From the NCBI RefSeq assembly GCF_009497655.1, contig NZ_CP023317.1:4307501-4371500 (forward strand): a stretch of 64,000 nt of DNA, read 5' to 3'. Shown here one piece after another: positions 47,924-57,722 of the stretch. The notes beneath the pieces are model-generated. The model saw only the letters and a program-made list of their open reading frames with translations. It was not told where the DNA came from and made no database searches. The position numbers and the translations under genes are program-made. Every line of letters starts with the position of its first letter. Position 1 is the first letter of the stretch. The stretch comes from Priestia megaterium (GTDB lineage: Bacteria > Bacillota > Bacilli > Bacillales > Bacillaceae_H).

Positions 47924-49027
47924 TTATTTTTCGGTATTTTGCTTTTCTTTACCTGTAATATGCTTGGCTTTTTCTTTGTTATGTTCTTCTAACGTTTTGG
48001 TAAAAATAACTTTTCCTTCAGGTGTAGCCAAGAAGTATAAATAATCTGTATTGGCTGGATGTAACGCAGCTTTGATTGACATCAATCCAGAGCTGGCAAT
48101 TGGTCCTGGAGGCAACCCCTTTACTTTATACGTATTGTAAGGAGAGTCCACTTCTAAATGCTTATAGAACACCCGGTCTTTATGCTCTCCTAAGGCATAT
48201 AATACGGTTGGATCCGTTTGAAGAGGCATGTTTTTTTCAAGGCGATTATAAAAGACGCTGGCAATTTTTTCTCGGTCGACTTTCGCAGTCGCTTCCTCTT
48301 CAATTAGAGAAGACATGGTTAACAATTTATGTGCACTGAATTTTTTCTTTTCCATTTGCCCACTGTACTGACCTAATACATTATTTGTTTTCCCTACCAT
48401 TTTATCCAATATTTCATCTAACGACACATTTTTATCATAAAAATCATACGTAACGGGATATAAATAACCTTCTAGCGGATGTTTAATATCTTTTTGCATC
48501 ACTTCATCCGTTACTAAATCTGGATACTTTTCTTTCATTTTATTGATGAATGCCTTATCGTCTAGCTTTTTCATGACTTCGTCTTTTGTAAACTTTGTAT
48601 TTTTAGCAATGATATCAGCAATTTCGACAAGCTGGCGTCCTTCTGGAATGGTGACACGAATATCAGGTTGTTTTGAAACCTCGCCTTTTTCCATTTTTTC
48701 AACCATTTCCCCTAAGCTCATGGAAGGAGAAAATAAATACGTTCCAGCTTGAAATCCAGATACATGGGTTAATTTTACGTAATAGCGAAAGGCACTTTTA
48801 CTTTTAATTAAATCTTCTTTTTTCAATACCGTACCAATCGATTGAACGGAAGAACCTTGTGGAATGGTCACATTTACTTTTTTATTGCTGTTTCGATCCA
48901 CGGGTGTTAAGCGGGATTGAGCATAGAAAAATGCACCGCCAACAAGTAAAAGAAGTACGATAATTGTAATAAAAATAACTCGTTTTTTCCTTGAACGATT
49001 AGGTGGTAAAAATGTTTGTTGCGACAA
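47924..49027 (-). CDS. mltG: Endolytic murein transglycosylase MltG (YrrL)
   Basis: A 367-residue YceG/MltG-family enzyme that cuts nascent glycan strands at the membrane. A basic N-terminus and one membrane helix (about 16-36) precede a LysM-like region (VNVTIPQGSSVQSIGTVL) and the catalytic core with the Glu in MSSLIEEEATAKVDREK (about 242). Start is TTG 49025-49027, with an in-frame stop just upstream and the weak site AGGAAG. It follows a long leader of roughly 260 bases. Confidence 0.92.
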   Translation of the reverse strand: MSQQTFLPPNRSRKKRVIFITIIVLLLLVGGAFFYAQSRLTPVDRNSNKKVNVTIPQGSSVQSIGTVLKKEDLIKSKSAFRYYVKLTHVSGFQAGTYLFSPSMSLGEMVEKMEKGEVSKQPDIRVTIPEGRQLVEIADIIAKNTKFTKDEVMKKLDDKAFINKMKEKYPDLVTDEVMQKDIKHPLEGYLYPVTYDFYDKNVSLDEILDKMVGKTNNVLGQYSGQMEKKKFSAHKLLTMSSLIEEEATAKVDREKIASVFYNRLEKNMPLQTDPTVLYALGEHKDRVFYKHLEVDSPYNTYKVKGLPPGPIASSGLMSIKAALHPANTDYLYFLATPEGKVIFTKTLEEHNKEKAKHITGKEKQNTEK

Positions 49028-49398
49028 GCAGCTTCCTGGTTAAATCTACTTCTGTAAAAGAAGATACAACCAGTTTCACCTCTTTTCTTCTTGATTTTTT
49101 GTAAGTATGAACAGAGAGGATACATGAGATTGCGATTCATTCGTATCTCCTATAGGTGTGAGATGGTATCGCTTCCTTAAACTATCGCCTCTCCTAAATT
49201 TTTTCCATGATTTATGTTATTGTCTGCCCAAAGTCTAGTTTCATCCGTTCAAACAATGAATTCTTTTATTAAAATGCACTCTCACACGCAGGAATTATTA
49301 TACTACAATTTATCTCATTTTTCGTCATTATCATACAATCTCCCCTAAGAATGCAAGGAAAAACCTTTTTTATATCTAAAAAGAACGGCCGCTATGTA
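49028..49398 (-). promoter_or_regulatory. Long leader region of mltG
   Basis: This stretch between the yrzB terminator and mltG has a TATAAT-like -10 (49297-49302) with a weak -35, giving a leader of about 260 bases. An upstream ORF starts at 49140 (ATG behind AGGAGA) and overlaps the mltG start. No known riboswitch was recognised. Confidence 0.4.
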
Positions 49399-49432
49399 AA
49401 AAAAAGCTGATAACGATTGTCATCAGCTTTTT
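49399..49432 (-). terminator. Terminator after yrzB
   Basis: AAAAGCTGAT, 10-base loop, ATCAGCTTTT followed by T residues. Confidence 0.9.
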
Positions 49433-49440
49433 CACTATAA

Positions 49441-49725
49441 TTATTCGCCTTCTTCGTCAAGGAATGTGTTAACCATTTCCTCAACCATGTCCCACTCTTC
49501 TTCTGTTTCAATCGGTTGAAGCTCGCCGTCTTGACCGTCTTCACTTGGTGTGAAAGCAGATGCATGAATTTCAATTTCTTCTTCATCATCTTGGTCTGCT
49601 CCGATTGGATAGTAAATTACATATGATTTGTTATATTGATCAGAATCAAATGTGAATAAAATTTCGCATAGCTGCTCATTTCCATTCTCATCGACGATTG
49701 TAATTTTATTTTCTTCTACGCTCAT
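49441..49725 (-). CDS. yrzB: YrzB-like acidic protein (DUF1292)
   Basis: A 94-residue, strongly acidic protein ([20 protein letters not shown], then many Asp/Glu) of the DUF1292 family. It has no membrane helix. It is the last gene of the alaS-yrzL-ruvX-yrzB cluster conserved in Bacilli. The function is unknown. Confidence 0.93.
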   Translation of the reverse strand: MSVEENKITIVDENGNEQLCEILFTFDSDQYNKSYVIYYPIGADQDDEEEIEIHASAFTPSEDGQDGELQPIETEEEWDMVEEMVNTFLDEEGE

Positions 49726-49802
49726 GTTTGCACCTCATTTTATATTGTAAGCTCTTAGCTTAACTTTTTCTTCAGCGAAAAGCAAGCTGTTCAGTTATTT
49801 CA

Positions 49803-49841
49803 CTTCCCTTTTACGTACGAAAGAATATGTAAAAGGGAAAG
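49803..49841 (-). repeat. Inverted repeat between ruvX and yrzB
   Basis: CTTCCCTTTTAC (49803-49814) and GTAAAAGGGA (49829-49838) form a stem of at least 10 bp without a T-tail. It is more likely an mRNA processing or stability element than a terminator. Confidence 0.5.
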
Positions 49842-49879
49842 TCATAACTTGTCAGCTTAAGCAAAGCCTGCTGCTTTTC

Positions 49880-50296
49880 TTATTGCTTGCTGTCTAAGTA
49901 TCCTTGAAGAATCATAACAGCTGCCATTTTATCGATTACTTTTTTGCGTTTCTTGCGGCTTACGTCGGCAGACAGCAGTACTCGCTCTGCTGCCATCGTT
50001 GACAAGCGCTCGTCCCACATCATCGTTTCAATGTTAAGTTTTTCTTTGACGTTGTCAGCAAACTCGATGCACGCTTCGCCTCGAGGGCCAATCGTACCAT
50101 TCATATTTTTAGGAAGACCCACTACGATTTTCTCTACGGAATATTCGTCAATTAACTGCTGTAAACGAGGATATGATTGCTCCATCTGCTCATCTGCAAT
50201 TTTAATTGTTTCAATTCCTTGCGCTGTCCATCCCATTTCATCACTAACTGCCACACCAATTGTTTTGGTTCCTACATCTAATCCTAATACGCGCAT
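49880..50296 (-). CDS. ruvX: Holliday junction resolvase-like RuvX (YqgF)
   Basis: A 138-residue RNase H-fold nuclease (B. subtilis YrrK). It begins [19 protein letters not shown], with the catalytic Asp, and contains [15 protein letters not shown] and [15 protein letters not shown]. The family acts in pre-16S rRNA 5' processing and as a possible Holliday junction resolvase. Its ATG directly follows the yrzL stop. Confidence 0.95.
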   Translation of the reverse strand: MRVLGLDVGTKTIGVAVSDEMGWTAQGIETIKIADEQMEQSYPRLQQLIDEYSVEKIVVGLPKNMNGTIGPRGEACIEFADNVKEKLNIETMMWDERLSTMAAERVLLSADVSRKKRKKVIDKMAAVMILQGYLDSKQ

Positions 50297-50566
50297 TTAT
50301 GAATCCTTTCGATGCTGTTGTAAATAAGATTTAACAAGTTCTTCAATGAGCTCGTCTCGCTCTAACTGGCGAATTGTGTTTCTCGCATCGTTATGACGAG
50401 GAATGTAAGCAGGGTCTCCTGATAACAAATACCCAACGATTTGGTTAATCGGGTTGTAGCCTTTTTCTTGCAGTGCGTCATAAACCGTAAACAATACTTC
50501 ATGTACGTTTGTTTCAGCTGGCTCATCTTGAAAATTAAATTGCATGGTTTTATCAAATGAACTCAC
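50297..50566 (-). CDS. yrzL: IreB-family regulatory phosphoprotein YrzL
   Basis: An 89-residue UPF0297 protein ([20 protein letters not shown]). In Enterococcus the homologue IreB is phosphorylated by the Ser/Thr kinase IreK and affects cephalosporin resistance; the Thr in the N-terminal segment (KTMQF) is the type of site involved. It lies between alaS and ruvX as in all Bacilli. Confidence 0.95.
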   Translation of the reverse strand: MSSFDKTMQFNFQDEPAETNVHEVLFTVYDALQEKGYNPINQIVGYLLSGDPAYIPRHNDARNTIRQLERDELIEELVKSYLQQHRKDS

Positions 50567-50650
50567 GGTCCCACCTCACTCTCTTAATTTGTGAACACAT
50601 TGTGCACTATGCTAAGTCTTATTTATATTGTACACCAAGAAAGAGGAGAA

Positions 50651-53284
50651 TTAAACGGATTTAACCCATTCTTCTACAGTGCTAAGTGCTTTTTCAATTT
50701 GGCTAGCGTCTTTTCCTCCAGCTTGCGCCATGTCAGGGCGTCCGCCTCCGCCTCCGCCGCAAATCGTTGCTACTTCTTTAACAAGTTTGCCAGCATGATG
50801 GCCTTTAGCAATTAAATCTTTTGTTACACCTGCAATAATATTTACCTTTTCACCTTGTGGAGAAGCTAATACGATCACAGCAGATTCTAATTTTTGTTTT
50901 AAATCATCAACCATTGCACGAAGGTTATTCATATCCGTTGCATTCACTTTTGCTGCTAGGACATTTACACCATTAATGTTTTGTACGCGGTCAACAAGAT
51001 TGCCAGCTTCAATATTGCCAAGCTTTGTAGATAGTGAATCATTTTCACGCTGAAGATTACGAATTTCTTCTAGTAATCCTTCAACGCGCCCTACTAAATC
51101 GCGCGGGTTGGATTTTACTTTTGCCGCAACTTCTTTTAGTAAACCTACTTGATCATTCATTAACTGATAGGCAGCTTTTCCAGTTACAGCTTCAATACGT
51201 CGAGTACCTGCACCGATTCCAGATTCTGATACAATTTTAAATAAACCGATAACAGATGTATTTGGTACGTGACATCCACCACATAATTCTAAGCTGTAGT
51301 CGCCTACTTGTACTACGCGCACGATATCTCCGTATTTCTCACCAAATAGTGCCATTGCACCCATCGCTTTTGCTTCGTCAATTGCTTTGTTTTCAATTTG
51401 TACAGAGATGCTGTCCCAAATCTTTTCATTAACGATTTGTTCAATTTTCTCAATCTCTTCTTGTGTCACTTGACCAAAGTGAGAGAAGTCAAAGCGCAAG
51501 CGATCCGCTGTTACTAAAGAACCCGCTTGATTAACATGCGTTCCTAACGTATCTTTTAATGCTTGATGCAATAAATGCGTTGCCGTATGGTTTTTCACAA
51601 TCGCACTGCGGTTTTCTTCATCAAGCGTTGCCATGTATGTTTCACCTTTTACAAGCTCACCGCTTGTTACAGATACCGTTTGGACATTTTGACCATTTGG
51701 CGCTTTTTGAACGTCTTTTACTTCCGCTTTTCCTGAAGCACTTTGGATCGTACCTTGGTCCGCAATTTGACCGCCGCTTTCTGCGTAGAATGGCGTGTGG
51801 CTTAAGATGACTTGCGCTTCTGTTCCAGCTTCAGCACGGTCAACAAGCTCACCGTCTACAATAATTGCTTCAACAACTGTTTCTACTTCATTTTTATCAT
51901 AGCCCACAAACTCACTTGCAACCGTTACTTCACCAAGTACGCCGCCTTGAACTTGCATAGAACTAGAATCTTGACGAGCAGCACGCGCACGCTCACGCTG
52001 TGCTTCCATTTCACGTTCAAAACCTGCATGATCGATTTTCATGTTCTCATCTTCTGCGTATTCTTCCGTTAATTCAACAGGGAAGCCATACGTATCATAT
52101 AGACGGAAAACATCTTCGCCTTGTACCGTATCACTGTTTTGCGCTTTTTCTTTTTTAATAACAGTTGCCAAGATAGCTAGTCCGTCATTTAACGTTTCGT
52201 GAAAACGCTCTTCTTCATTTTTGACTACGCGCTGGATAAAATCCGTTTTTTCCTTTACTTCCGGATAGAAATCAACCATGATTTCACCTACTACCGGCAC
52301 TAGGTCGTACATGAACGGACGATTAATGTTTAACTTTTTAGCATAGCGAACTGCTCGGCGTAACAAACGACGCAGCACATACCCGCGGCCTTCATTTGAA
52401 GGAAGAGCACCATCACCTACAGCAAATGTTACCGTACGAATGTGGTCAGCAATGACTTTAAATGCCGTATCTTGCTCATCATTTGTACGATATTTAGCGC
52501 CTGAAATATTTTCTGTTGCTTCAATAATTGGCATAAACAAATCTGTATCAAAGTTTGTTTGCACATCTTGAATAACAGAAACCATACGCTCTAAGCCCAT
52601 TCCTGTATCAATATTTTTCTTTGGAAGCGGCGTGTACGTATTATCAGGATTATGATTAAACTGAGAAAATACAAGGTTCCAAATTTCTAAATAACGCTCA
52701 TTTTCTCCACCTGGATATAATTCCGGATCAGTTAGGTCATTTCCATATGCTTCTCCGCGATCATAAAAGATCTCTGTATTTGGACCACTCGGACCTTCTC
52801 CAATATCCCAGAAGTTACCTTCTAAACGAATGATACGCTCTTTAGGCACGCCCATTTTTTCATTCCAGATCTTAAATGCTTCTTCATCTTCAGGGTGAAC
52901 TGTTACAGATAGCTTATCTGCGTCGAATCCAATCCATTTATCGCTCGTTAAGAATTCCCATGCCCATTGGATTGCTTCTTCTTTGAAATAATCACCGATA
53001 GAGAAGTTACCAAGCATTTCAAAAAACGTATGATGGCGAGCCGTTTTACCTACGTTTTCGATATCGTTTGTACGAATAGATTTTTGTGCGTTACAAATAC
53101 GCGGATTTTGAGGAATAACACGACCATCAAAATATTTTTTTAATGTAGCTACTCCACTGTTAATCCATAATAAAGATGGATCTTCATGCGGAACTAAAGA
53201 TGCGCTTGGTTCTACATCATGGCCTTTTTCTTTAAAGAAATCTAAATACATTTGACGAACTTGTGCTGACGTCAGTTTTTTCAT
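50651..53284 (-). CDS. alaS: Alanyl-tRNA synthetase AlaS
   Basis: An 877-residue class II synthetase that charges tRNA-Ala and edits mischarged Ser/Gly. Order: catalytic domain with [20 protein letters not shown] in its start and [16 protein letters not shown]; editing domain with [11 protein letters not shown] and CGGCHVPNT zinc residues; C-terminal DHHA1 with Gly-rich [16 protein letters not shown]. Start is ATG 53282-53284 after AAAGGAGG. A T-box leader upstream controls it by uncharged tRNA-Ala. Confidence 0.97.
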   Translation of the reverse strand: MKKLTSAQVRQMYLDFFKEKGHDVEPSASLVPHEDPSLLWINSGVATLKKYFDGRVIPQNPRICNAQKSIRTNDIENVGKTARHHTFFEMLGNFSIGDYFKEEAIQWAWEFLTSDKWIGFDADKLSVTVHPEDEEAFKIWNEKMGVPKERIIRLEGNFWDIGEGPSGPNTEIFYDRGEAYGNDLTDPELYPGGENERYLEIWNLVFSQFNHNPDNTYTPLPKKNIDTGMGLERMVSVIQDVQTNFDTDLFMPIIEATENISGAKYRTNDEQDTAFKVIADHIRTVTFAVGDGALPSNEGRGYVLRRLLRRAVRYAKKLNINRPFMYDLVPVVGEIMVDFYPEVKEKTDFIQRVVKNEEERFHETLNDGLAILATVIKKEKAQNSDTVQGEDVFRLYDTYGFPVELTEEYAEDENMKIDHAGFEREMEAQRERARAARQDSSSMQVQGGVLGEVTVASEFVGYDKNEVETVVEAIIVDGELVDRAEAGTEAQVILSHTPFYAESGGQIADQGTIQSASGKAEVKDVQKAPNGQNVQTVSVTSGELVKGETYMATLDEENRSAIVKNHTATHLLHQALKDTLGTHVNQAGSLVTADRLRFDFSHFGQVTQEEIEKIEQIVNEKIWDSISVQIENKAIDEAKAMGAMALFGEKYGDIVRVVQVGDYSLELCGGCHVPNTSVIGLFKIVSESGIGAGTRRIEAVTGKAAYQLMNDQVGLLKEVAAKVKSNPRDLVGRVEGLLEEIRNLQRENDSLSTKLGNIEAGNLVDRVQNINGVNVLAAKVNATDMNNLRAMVDDLKQKLESAVIVLASPQGEKVNIIAGVTKDLIAKGHHAGKLVKEVATICGGGGGGRPDMAQAGGKDASQIEKALSTVEEWVKSV

Positions 53285-53389
53285 GATTGGTCCTCCTTTA
53301 ATACTCTTCTTATTTATAGACAAAAAAATGATGACATAAAAGCATCTATTTTGCCTGTGTCCAAAAGTAATTGCTAGTTATTTGCACAC

Positions 53390-53426
53390 AAAAAAACTCT
53401 CATCCCTGTAGCAGGGACGAGAGTTG
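53390..53426 (-). terminator. T-box intrinsic terminator of alaS
   Basis: AACTCTCGTCCCTG paired with CAGGGATGAGAGTT and a run of seven T on the minus strand. It overlaps the strand that would form the T-box antiterminator. Confidence 0.92.
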
Positions 53427-53641
53427 AACTCGCGGTACCACCCTGATTATAAATGCCAAAAGCATTTATCACCTTCATAGCGTTAACGTTGCTGACACGG
53501 CAGGTTTTAGCCTGCACTCTGGACTAGCGTTCAGCTGCTCTTTGTTTAGCGCTTCTTTCAGCCAAGGAAGCCCTTCTCTAAAAACCAGTGTGCAACGTAC
53601 TCGATCCATCATTGTGTTCAAAATATGTAGCGTTTTCTTAT
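53390..53641 (-). promoter_or_regulatory. T-box riboswitch leader of alaS
   Basis: The T-box sequence AGGGTGGTACCGCGAG is at 53429-53444 (complement), followed by the terminator at 53390-53426. A long stem I region lies upstream, with GAGTA (about 53600) and AGAGAAGGGC. GCT in GAACGCTAG (complement of 53526-53528) is the probable specifier, reading tRNA-Ala. Uncharged tRNA should favour read-through into alaS. Confidence 0.94.
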
Positions 53642-53647
53642 GGCGAT

Positions 53648-53676
53648 ATTATGACAAATTAACCGCTCTTTGTCAA
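53648..53676 (-). promoter_or_regulatory. Sigma-A promoter of the alaS leader
   Basis: TTGACA (53671-53676), a 17-base spacer, CATAAT (53648-53653). The -35 contains the TGA stop of yrrI. Inverted repeat arms CCGCTCTT and AAGAGCGG flank the -35. Confidence 0.85.
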
Positions 53677-54734
53677 TGTTTGAGCGTATAAGAGCGGATA
53701 TGCAAAATAGATATTTTAACGACTGCTAAAATTGGCACAGCCAAAATGAGACCCAATACTCCTCCAAACTCTCCTCCTAAAAGGAGCGCAAGCATGATAA
53801 ACAAAGGATGAATATGAAGGCTCTTTCCTACGATAAGCGGAGACAGCACATTTCCTTCTAGAAACTGCAGCACAAAGATAATAATGACAATGGTAATAAC
53901 CAACTTTATCGAGATAGTTGCTGCAATAATAGCTGCTGGAACCGCACCAATAATCGGGCCAAAATACGGAATGATATTCGTTACGCCAATAATAAAGCCT
54001 AAAAGAAGTGCATAAGGTACATGAAAGAACCAAAGTGCTGCTGTGGCAATCACACCAATAATGAGACAAACAAAAAATTGTCCTCTAATATAATTGCCAA
54101 GCGATTCATTCACATCCGATAAAAAACGTTCGCCTGGTTTGTGCCACTTTTTAGGTGTGACATAAGCTGTTGCTTTCTTAATAGAGGAAAAATCCTTCAG
54201 CATATAAAAAACAATAAATGGAATAATGATTAAAATCAAAAAAGAGGTAATCAATGATTTTAATCCTTCCGCCACTTTTGTAAGCCACACGTTGAGCGTA
54301 GCCTCTACATCATCAATGCTGCCTTCAATTTTCTCATGTACACCGTTTGGAAGTGAAGTTGTACGATCATGAATCGATTCTACCCAATGTCTATATGTAT
54401 TCGTAAAATGAGGCAGCTGTTCATTTAAATCTTTTACTTGTTCCACAAAAATAGGATACGACTTATAGGCTCCGAACCCGATTCCTCCAAAAAAGATAAT
54501 GTAGATCAGTAAAATAGCTAGAGGACGAGGCACGCCTTTATCATGCGTTTTTTCAATAAGCGGATGAAGTAAATATGTAATGAATGCTGCAATAAAAAAA
54601 GGCAGCAGTGCTTTTAAAAACATGTAAATAACAGGCAGCCATAAAAACTGGACTTTAAAAAAGACTAATATGCACAGCAGTGCTAATAACAGCAGTCCGA
54701 ATCTATAGAACCATTTGAATGAACTATCTTTCAA
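53673..54734 (-). CDS. yrrI: AI-2E family transporter YrrI
   Basis: A 353-residue polytopic membrane protein of the AI-2E/YdiK exporter family, with about 7-8 helices in the typical grouping: a helical block, an extracellular loop (about 95-160), and then GNYIRGQFFVCLIIG and the IIPYFGPIIGAVPAAI signature. The substrate is not known. Start is TTG 54732-54734 after GAGGAGG; this gives the same length as I recall for B. subtilis YrrI. It lies upstream of alaS, whose promoter overlaps its stop codon. Confidence 0.92.
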   Translation of the reverse strand: MKDSSFKWFYRFGLLLLALLCILVFFKVQFLWLPVIYMFLKALLPFFIAAFITYLLHPLIEKTHDKGVPRPLAILLIYIIFFGGIGFGAYKSYPIFVEQVKDLNEQLPHFTNTYRHWVESIHDRTTSLPNGVHEKIEGSIDDVEATLNVWLTKVAEGLKSLITSFLILIIIPFIVFYMLKDFSSIKKATAYVTPKKWHKPGERFLSDVNESLGNYIRGQFFVCLIIGVIATAALWFFHVPYALLLGFIIGVTNIIPYFGPIIGAVPAAIIAATISIKLVITIVIIIFVLQFLEGNVLSPLIVGKSLHIHPLFIMLALLLGGEFGGVLGLILAVPILAVVKISILHIRSYTLKH

Positions 54735-54806
54735 CGTAAACTCCTCCTCTCTTCTATTTTTTGATAAAGAAAGGAGTTTATACATGCAGTTGTATCTTCT
54801 GCCTGC

Positions 54807-54846
54807 AAAAAAGCACTATTGCAGCTCAGTGCAATAGTGCTTTTTT
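54807..54846. terminator. Terminator between yrzQ and yrrI
   Basis: AAAAAAGCACTATTGC, 8-base loop, GCAATAGTGCTTTTTT. A strong, nearly perfect stem that can act in both directions. Confidence 0.94.
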
Positions 54847-54847
54847 A

Positions 54848-54982
54848 TTAGTGAATAGCTTTCATCATACGTTTACGCATTTTTTTCATATTTCTTTTTG
54901 TAAACATCTCTCGATCATCTGCCATTTTAAATGCATAAGCTCCAAGACCGAAAGCGACTACTGACGGAATGATTCTGCCCAT
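54848..54982 (-). CDS. yrzQ: YrzQ-like small protein (DUF3918)
   Basis: A 44-residue protein with a hydrophobic N-terminal stretch (MGRIIPSVVAFGLGAYAF) and a very basic tail (RNMKKMRKRMMKAIH). It matches the YrzQ/DUF3918 family of Bacillus. Start is ATG 54980-54982 after GGGAGG. The function is unknown; the shape suggests a membrane-associated helix. Confidence 0.8.
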   Translation of the reverse strand: MGRIIPSVVAFGLGAYAFKMADDREMFTKRNMKKMRKRMMKAIH

Positions 54983-55007
54983 TGCTCTTCCTCCCGGTAA
55001 AAAAGAA

Positions 55008-55199
55008 TTAGAAATTGATTGTGCGCTCGTCATCTGAGAACAAATCATCAAGCGAGCTCAATGTTCCATCTTCTTCTACTTGGTGAGTATTAATTTGTCC
55101 TTTTGAAATAGTCATTTCAATAAAACAATTCCAGCAGTAATACTGATTTACACCAATTTTGCCAACGTCAATACTTTTACAGTTTGGACATTTAAACAA
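55008..55199 (-). CDS. yrzR: Zinc-ribbon protein, YrzR-like
   Basis: A 63-residue protein with two CxxC motifs (CPNCKSIDVG and YYCWNCFIEM) forming a zinc ribbon, followed by an acidic tail (SLSSLDDLFSDDERTINF is near this form). It lies between recD2 and yrzQ, the position of yrzR in B. subtilis; the symbol rests on that. I favour TTG 55197-55199, 8 bases after AAAGAGG. The function is unknown. Confidence 0.72.
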   Translation of the reverse strand: MFKCPNCKSIDVGKIGVNQYYCWNCFIEMTISKGQINTHQVEEDGTLSSLDDLFSDDERTINF

Positions 55200-55340
55200 A
55201 GTCGACACCTCTTTATACGTTCTACTTATATAAACGCATTATGTCCACTTTTTTTCACGCCCATACTTTATTTTCTGACAATTAGCAAAGAAGGATGGCA
55301 ACAAAGGAGTTTATTTAACTCTTTGTTAGCATGCGAAAGG

Positions 55341-57698
55341 TTACATGAAATCATACGGCGTAACGTTTTCCATCCCAATATTTGCATCTTTCATAAATGG
55401 AATTTCGGGATCTTCTATGTCGTTATCCAAGCTTTCTCGAAGCAGGGGCTGTAAATTCGTTTGTCGAACGCTGTCTTCATTCCGGCTGACTCCAAGCTGA
55501 AACGCTTCGTCTTCGCCGCATAAAATTAAAAACTGTTTACTTCGCGTAACGGCGGTATAAAGTAAATTGCGTCGCAGCATCCGGTAATAGCTTTTGACAA
55601 TTGGAAGCACAACAATGGGAAATTCACTTCCCTGCGATTTATGAATGGAACAGCAGTATGCATGAGTTATTTGATTAAAGTCTTGCTTTGTATAAGTTAC
55701 TTCGTTTCCTTCATATGAAATAACCAGCATATCCTGTTTTTCCGTATTTTCTTTGGCAAAGAAAACTGAGACGATTTCTCCCATATCTCCGTTAAATACG
55801 TTGCTATCCGGCTGATTTACAAGCTGCAGCACTTTATCTCCGACTCGGTACGTAATATCTCCGTGCTTAAGCTCTCTTCTTTGCTCAGAAGCCGGGTTAA
55901 ATAATTCCTGAAGAACTTCATTCAGTTTATCAATCCCTGCAGGACCTTTATACATAGGAGCTAGAACTTGAATATCTTTAGCCGTATAGCCTTTTTTTAA
56001 CGCATTCCCGCAAACTTGTTGCACGACATTCGTGATGTGCTGTCCGTGACAGCGAATAAAGGAACGATCTCCTTGCTGCCTCGATAAGTCTTCCGGAAGC
56101 TTTCCTTTTTTTATTTCATGAGCCAAATCAATAATCGATGACCCTTCCGCTTGCCGGTATACATCTGTCAGACGGACGGTAGGAACTACTTCTGAACTCA
56201 GTAAATCTTTTAACACCTGTCCCGGACCTACTGAAGGAAGCTGGTCTTCGTCTCCAACTAAAATAACCTGTAAATTAGCAGGAAGAGACTTAAACAGCTG
56301 ATGAGCAAGCCACAAATCTACCATCGATACTTCATCCACAATCAATAATTTTCCGTCAATTGGATTCTCCTCATTATGGTCAAATCCTTCTTGTCCGTTC
56401 CATTTTAATAATCTGTGAATCGTAACTGCCGGAAGTCCGGTCGCTTCGCTCATTCGTTTAGCAGCGCGTCCAGTAGGTGCCACAAGTAAAACAGGAAAAG
56501 CTTCATCTTTTTTATAATCCCCTGGATTTAACGAACATCCGTGAAGTTCTGCATAGAGTTCGACTATTCCTTTAATAACCGTTGTTTTCCCTGTACCTGG
56601 TCCACCTGTTAAAAGAAGCATTGGAGACATTAAAGCAGTTTGTATGCCCTTGCGCTGAGACGGTGCATATTGCACGTCTAATCGCTCTTCTAGTTCACCT
56701 AAAGCTAGTAAAAATTCTGATTCTGGAAACTGCTCTTCGTATTGCGTTTGGGCCATAATTTTTTGAATAGCTTTAACCAGCCCTTTTTCAGCATAGAAAA
56801 GGGGAGGAAAATAAATTTTTTCGTCTTGAATGATAAGCTTTTTGTCTGCTTTTAATGCGTCCACTTCTCTTGTAAGATCCATTTCAGACAGATTCTCATG
56901 CCTGCTTTTTCGAAGAAGCTCTGCTGTTTTTCCATACAGCTGATCTGCCGTGACGTATACATGTCCCATTTGATTACATTCTTGCTCAATGACGTATAAA
57001 ATACCTGCACGCAAACGATCAGGATGGTTGGTTGCCATACCAAGCCTCTTTCCAAGTTCATCGGCCCTGCTAAAACCAATACCTTGAATATCTTCTACGA
57101 GCTGATAAGGATTATTTTGAACAATTTCAAGCGCTTCTTGTTTGTACGCTTGGAAAATCTTCATCGAAAGCTGCGGTCCAAACCCGAGGTCTGTCAGCTT
57201 TACCATTACTTCTTCTAACCCTTGATGTTCACGAAGCTGCGTTACTAAAGCCTCTGCCTTGTCGGCTGAAAGCCTCGGAACCTCTTTTAGCACGGACTCA
57301 TTTTGCAAAATACGAAAAATAGCGCGTTCTCCTAGGGCGTCCACAATATTTTCAGCGGTTTTTTTACCGATTCCGTGAAATAAATCGCTTGATAGGTACT
57401 GAACAACCCCTTGCCTTGATTGCGGAAGTTCTTTTTTAAACTGCTCAACATGAAATTGCAGACCAAACTTTGGATGCTCTTTGAAGTCCCCGTAAAATGT
57501 GTATACTTCATCTTCATTAAGCTTAGGAAAATAGCCTGTAACGACCGTTTCTTTATCTTCAATCTCTAAATTTGTTTTTTTGATCCGTATCCGCGTAACG
57601 TTATATAAGTTTTCTTCGTTATGAAAAACCGTTACAATTGACGTGCCGCTTATATAATGACGTTCTGGCTGTGAAGGGTTCACTAGTTCTTCGTTCAT
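55341..57698 (-). CDS. recD2: ATP-dependent DNA helicase RecD2
   Basis: A 785-residue superfamily 1B 5'-3' helicase (B. subtilis YrrC) that acts without RecBC in repair and replication-fork maintenance. The N-terminal OB and helix-hairpin-helix region (LFHGIGKKTAENIVDALG) is typical of RecD2. Helicase motifs: Walker A LTGGPGTGKTTVI, Walker B LLIVDEVSMVD, motif III GDEDQLPSVGPG, motif VI YTAVTRSKQFL. Start is ATG 57696-57698 after AAGGAAGG. Confidence 0.96.
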   Translation of the reverse strand: MNEELVNPSQPERHYISGTSIVTVFHNEENLYNVTRIRIKKTNLEIEDKETVVTGYFPKLNEDEVYTFYGDFKEHPKFGLQFHVEQFKKELPQSRQGVVQYLSSDLFHGIGKKTAENIVDALGERAIFRILQNESVLKEVPRLSADKAEALVTQLREHQGLEEVMVKLTDLGFGPQLSMKIFQAYKQEALEIVQNNPYQLVEDIQGIGFSRADELGKRLGMATNHPDRLRAGILYVIEQECNQMGHVYVTADQLYGKTAELLRKSRHENLSEMDLTREVDALKADKKLIIQDEKIYFPPLFYAEKGLVKAIQKIMAQTQYEEQFPESEFLLALGELEERLDVQYAPSQRKGIQTALMSPMLLLTGGPGTGKTTVIKGIVELYAELHGCSLNPGDYKKDEAFPVLLVAPTGRAAKRMSEATGLPAVTIHRLLKWNGQEGFDHNEENPIDGKLLIVDEVSMVDLWLAHQLFKSLPANLQVILVGDEDQLPSVGPGQVLKDLLSSEVVPTVRLTDVYRQAEGSSIIDLAHEIKKGKLPEDLSRQQGDRSFIRCHGQHITNVVQQVCGNALKKGYTAKDIQVLAPMYKGPAGIDKLNEVLQELFNPASEQRRELKHGDITYRVGDKVLQLVNQPDSNVFNGDMGEIVSVFFAKENTEKQDMLVISYEGNEVTYTKQDFNQITHAYCCSIHKSQGSEFPIVVLPIVKSYYRMLRRNLLYTAVTRSKQFLILCGEDEAFQLGVSRNEDSVRQTNLQPLLRESLDNDIEDPEIPFMKDANIGMENVTPYDFM

Positions 57699-57722
57699 GT
57701 TATCCTTCCTTTACCCGCTTTC

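Noticed and set aside
55300-55330. Inverted repeat AACAAAG/CTTTGTT after recD2 region as a terminator
   Set aside because: Stem contains mismatches and no T-run follows on either strand; it was not listed.
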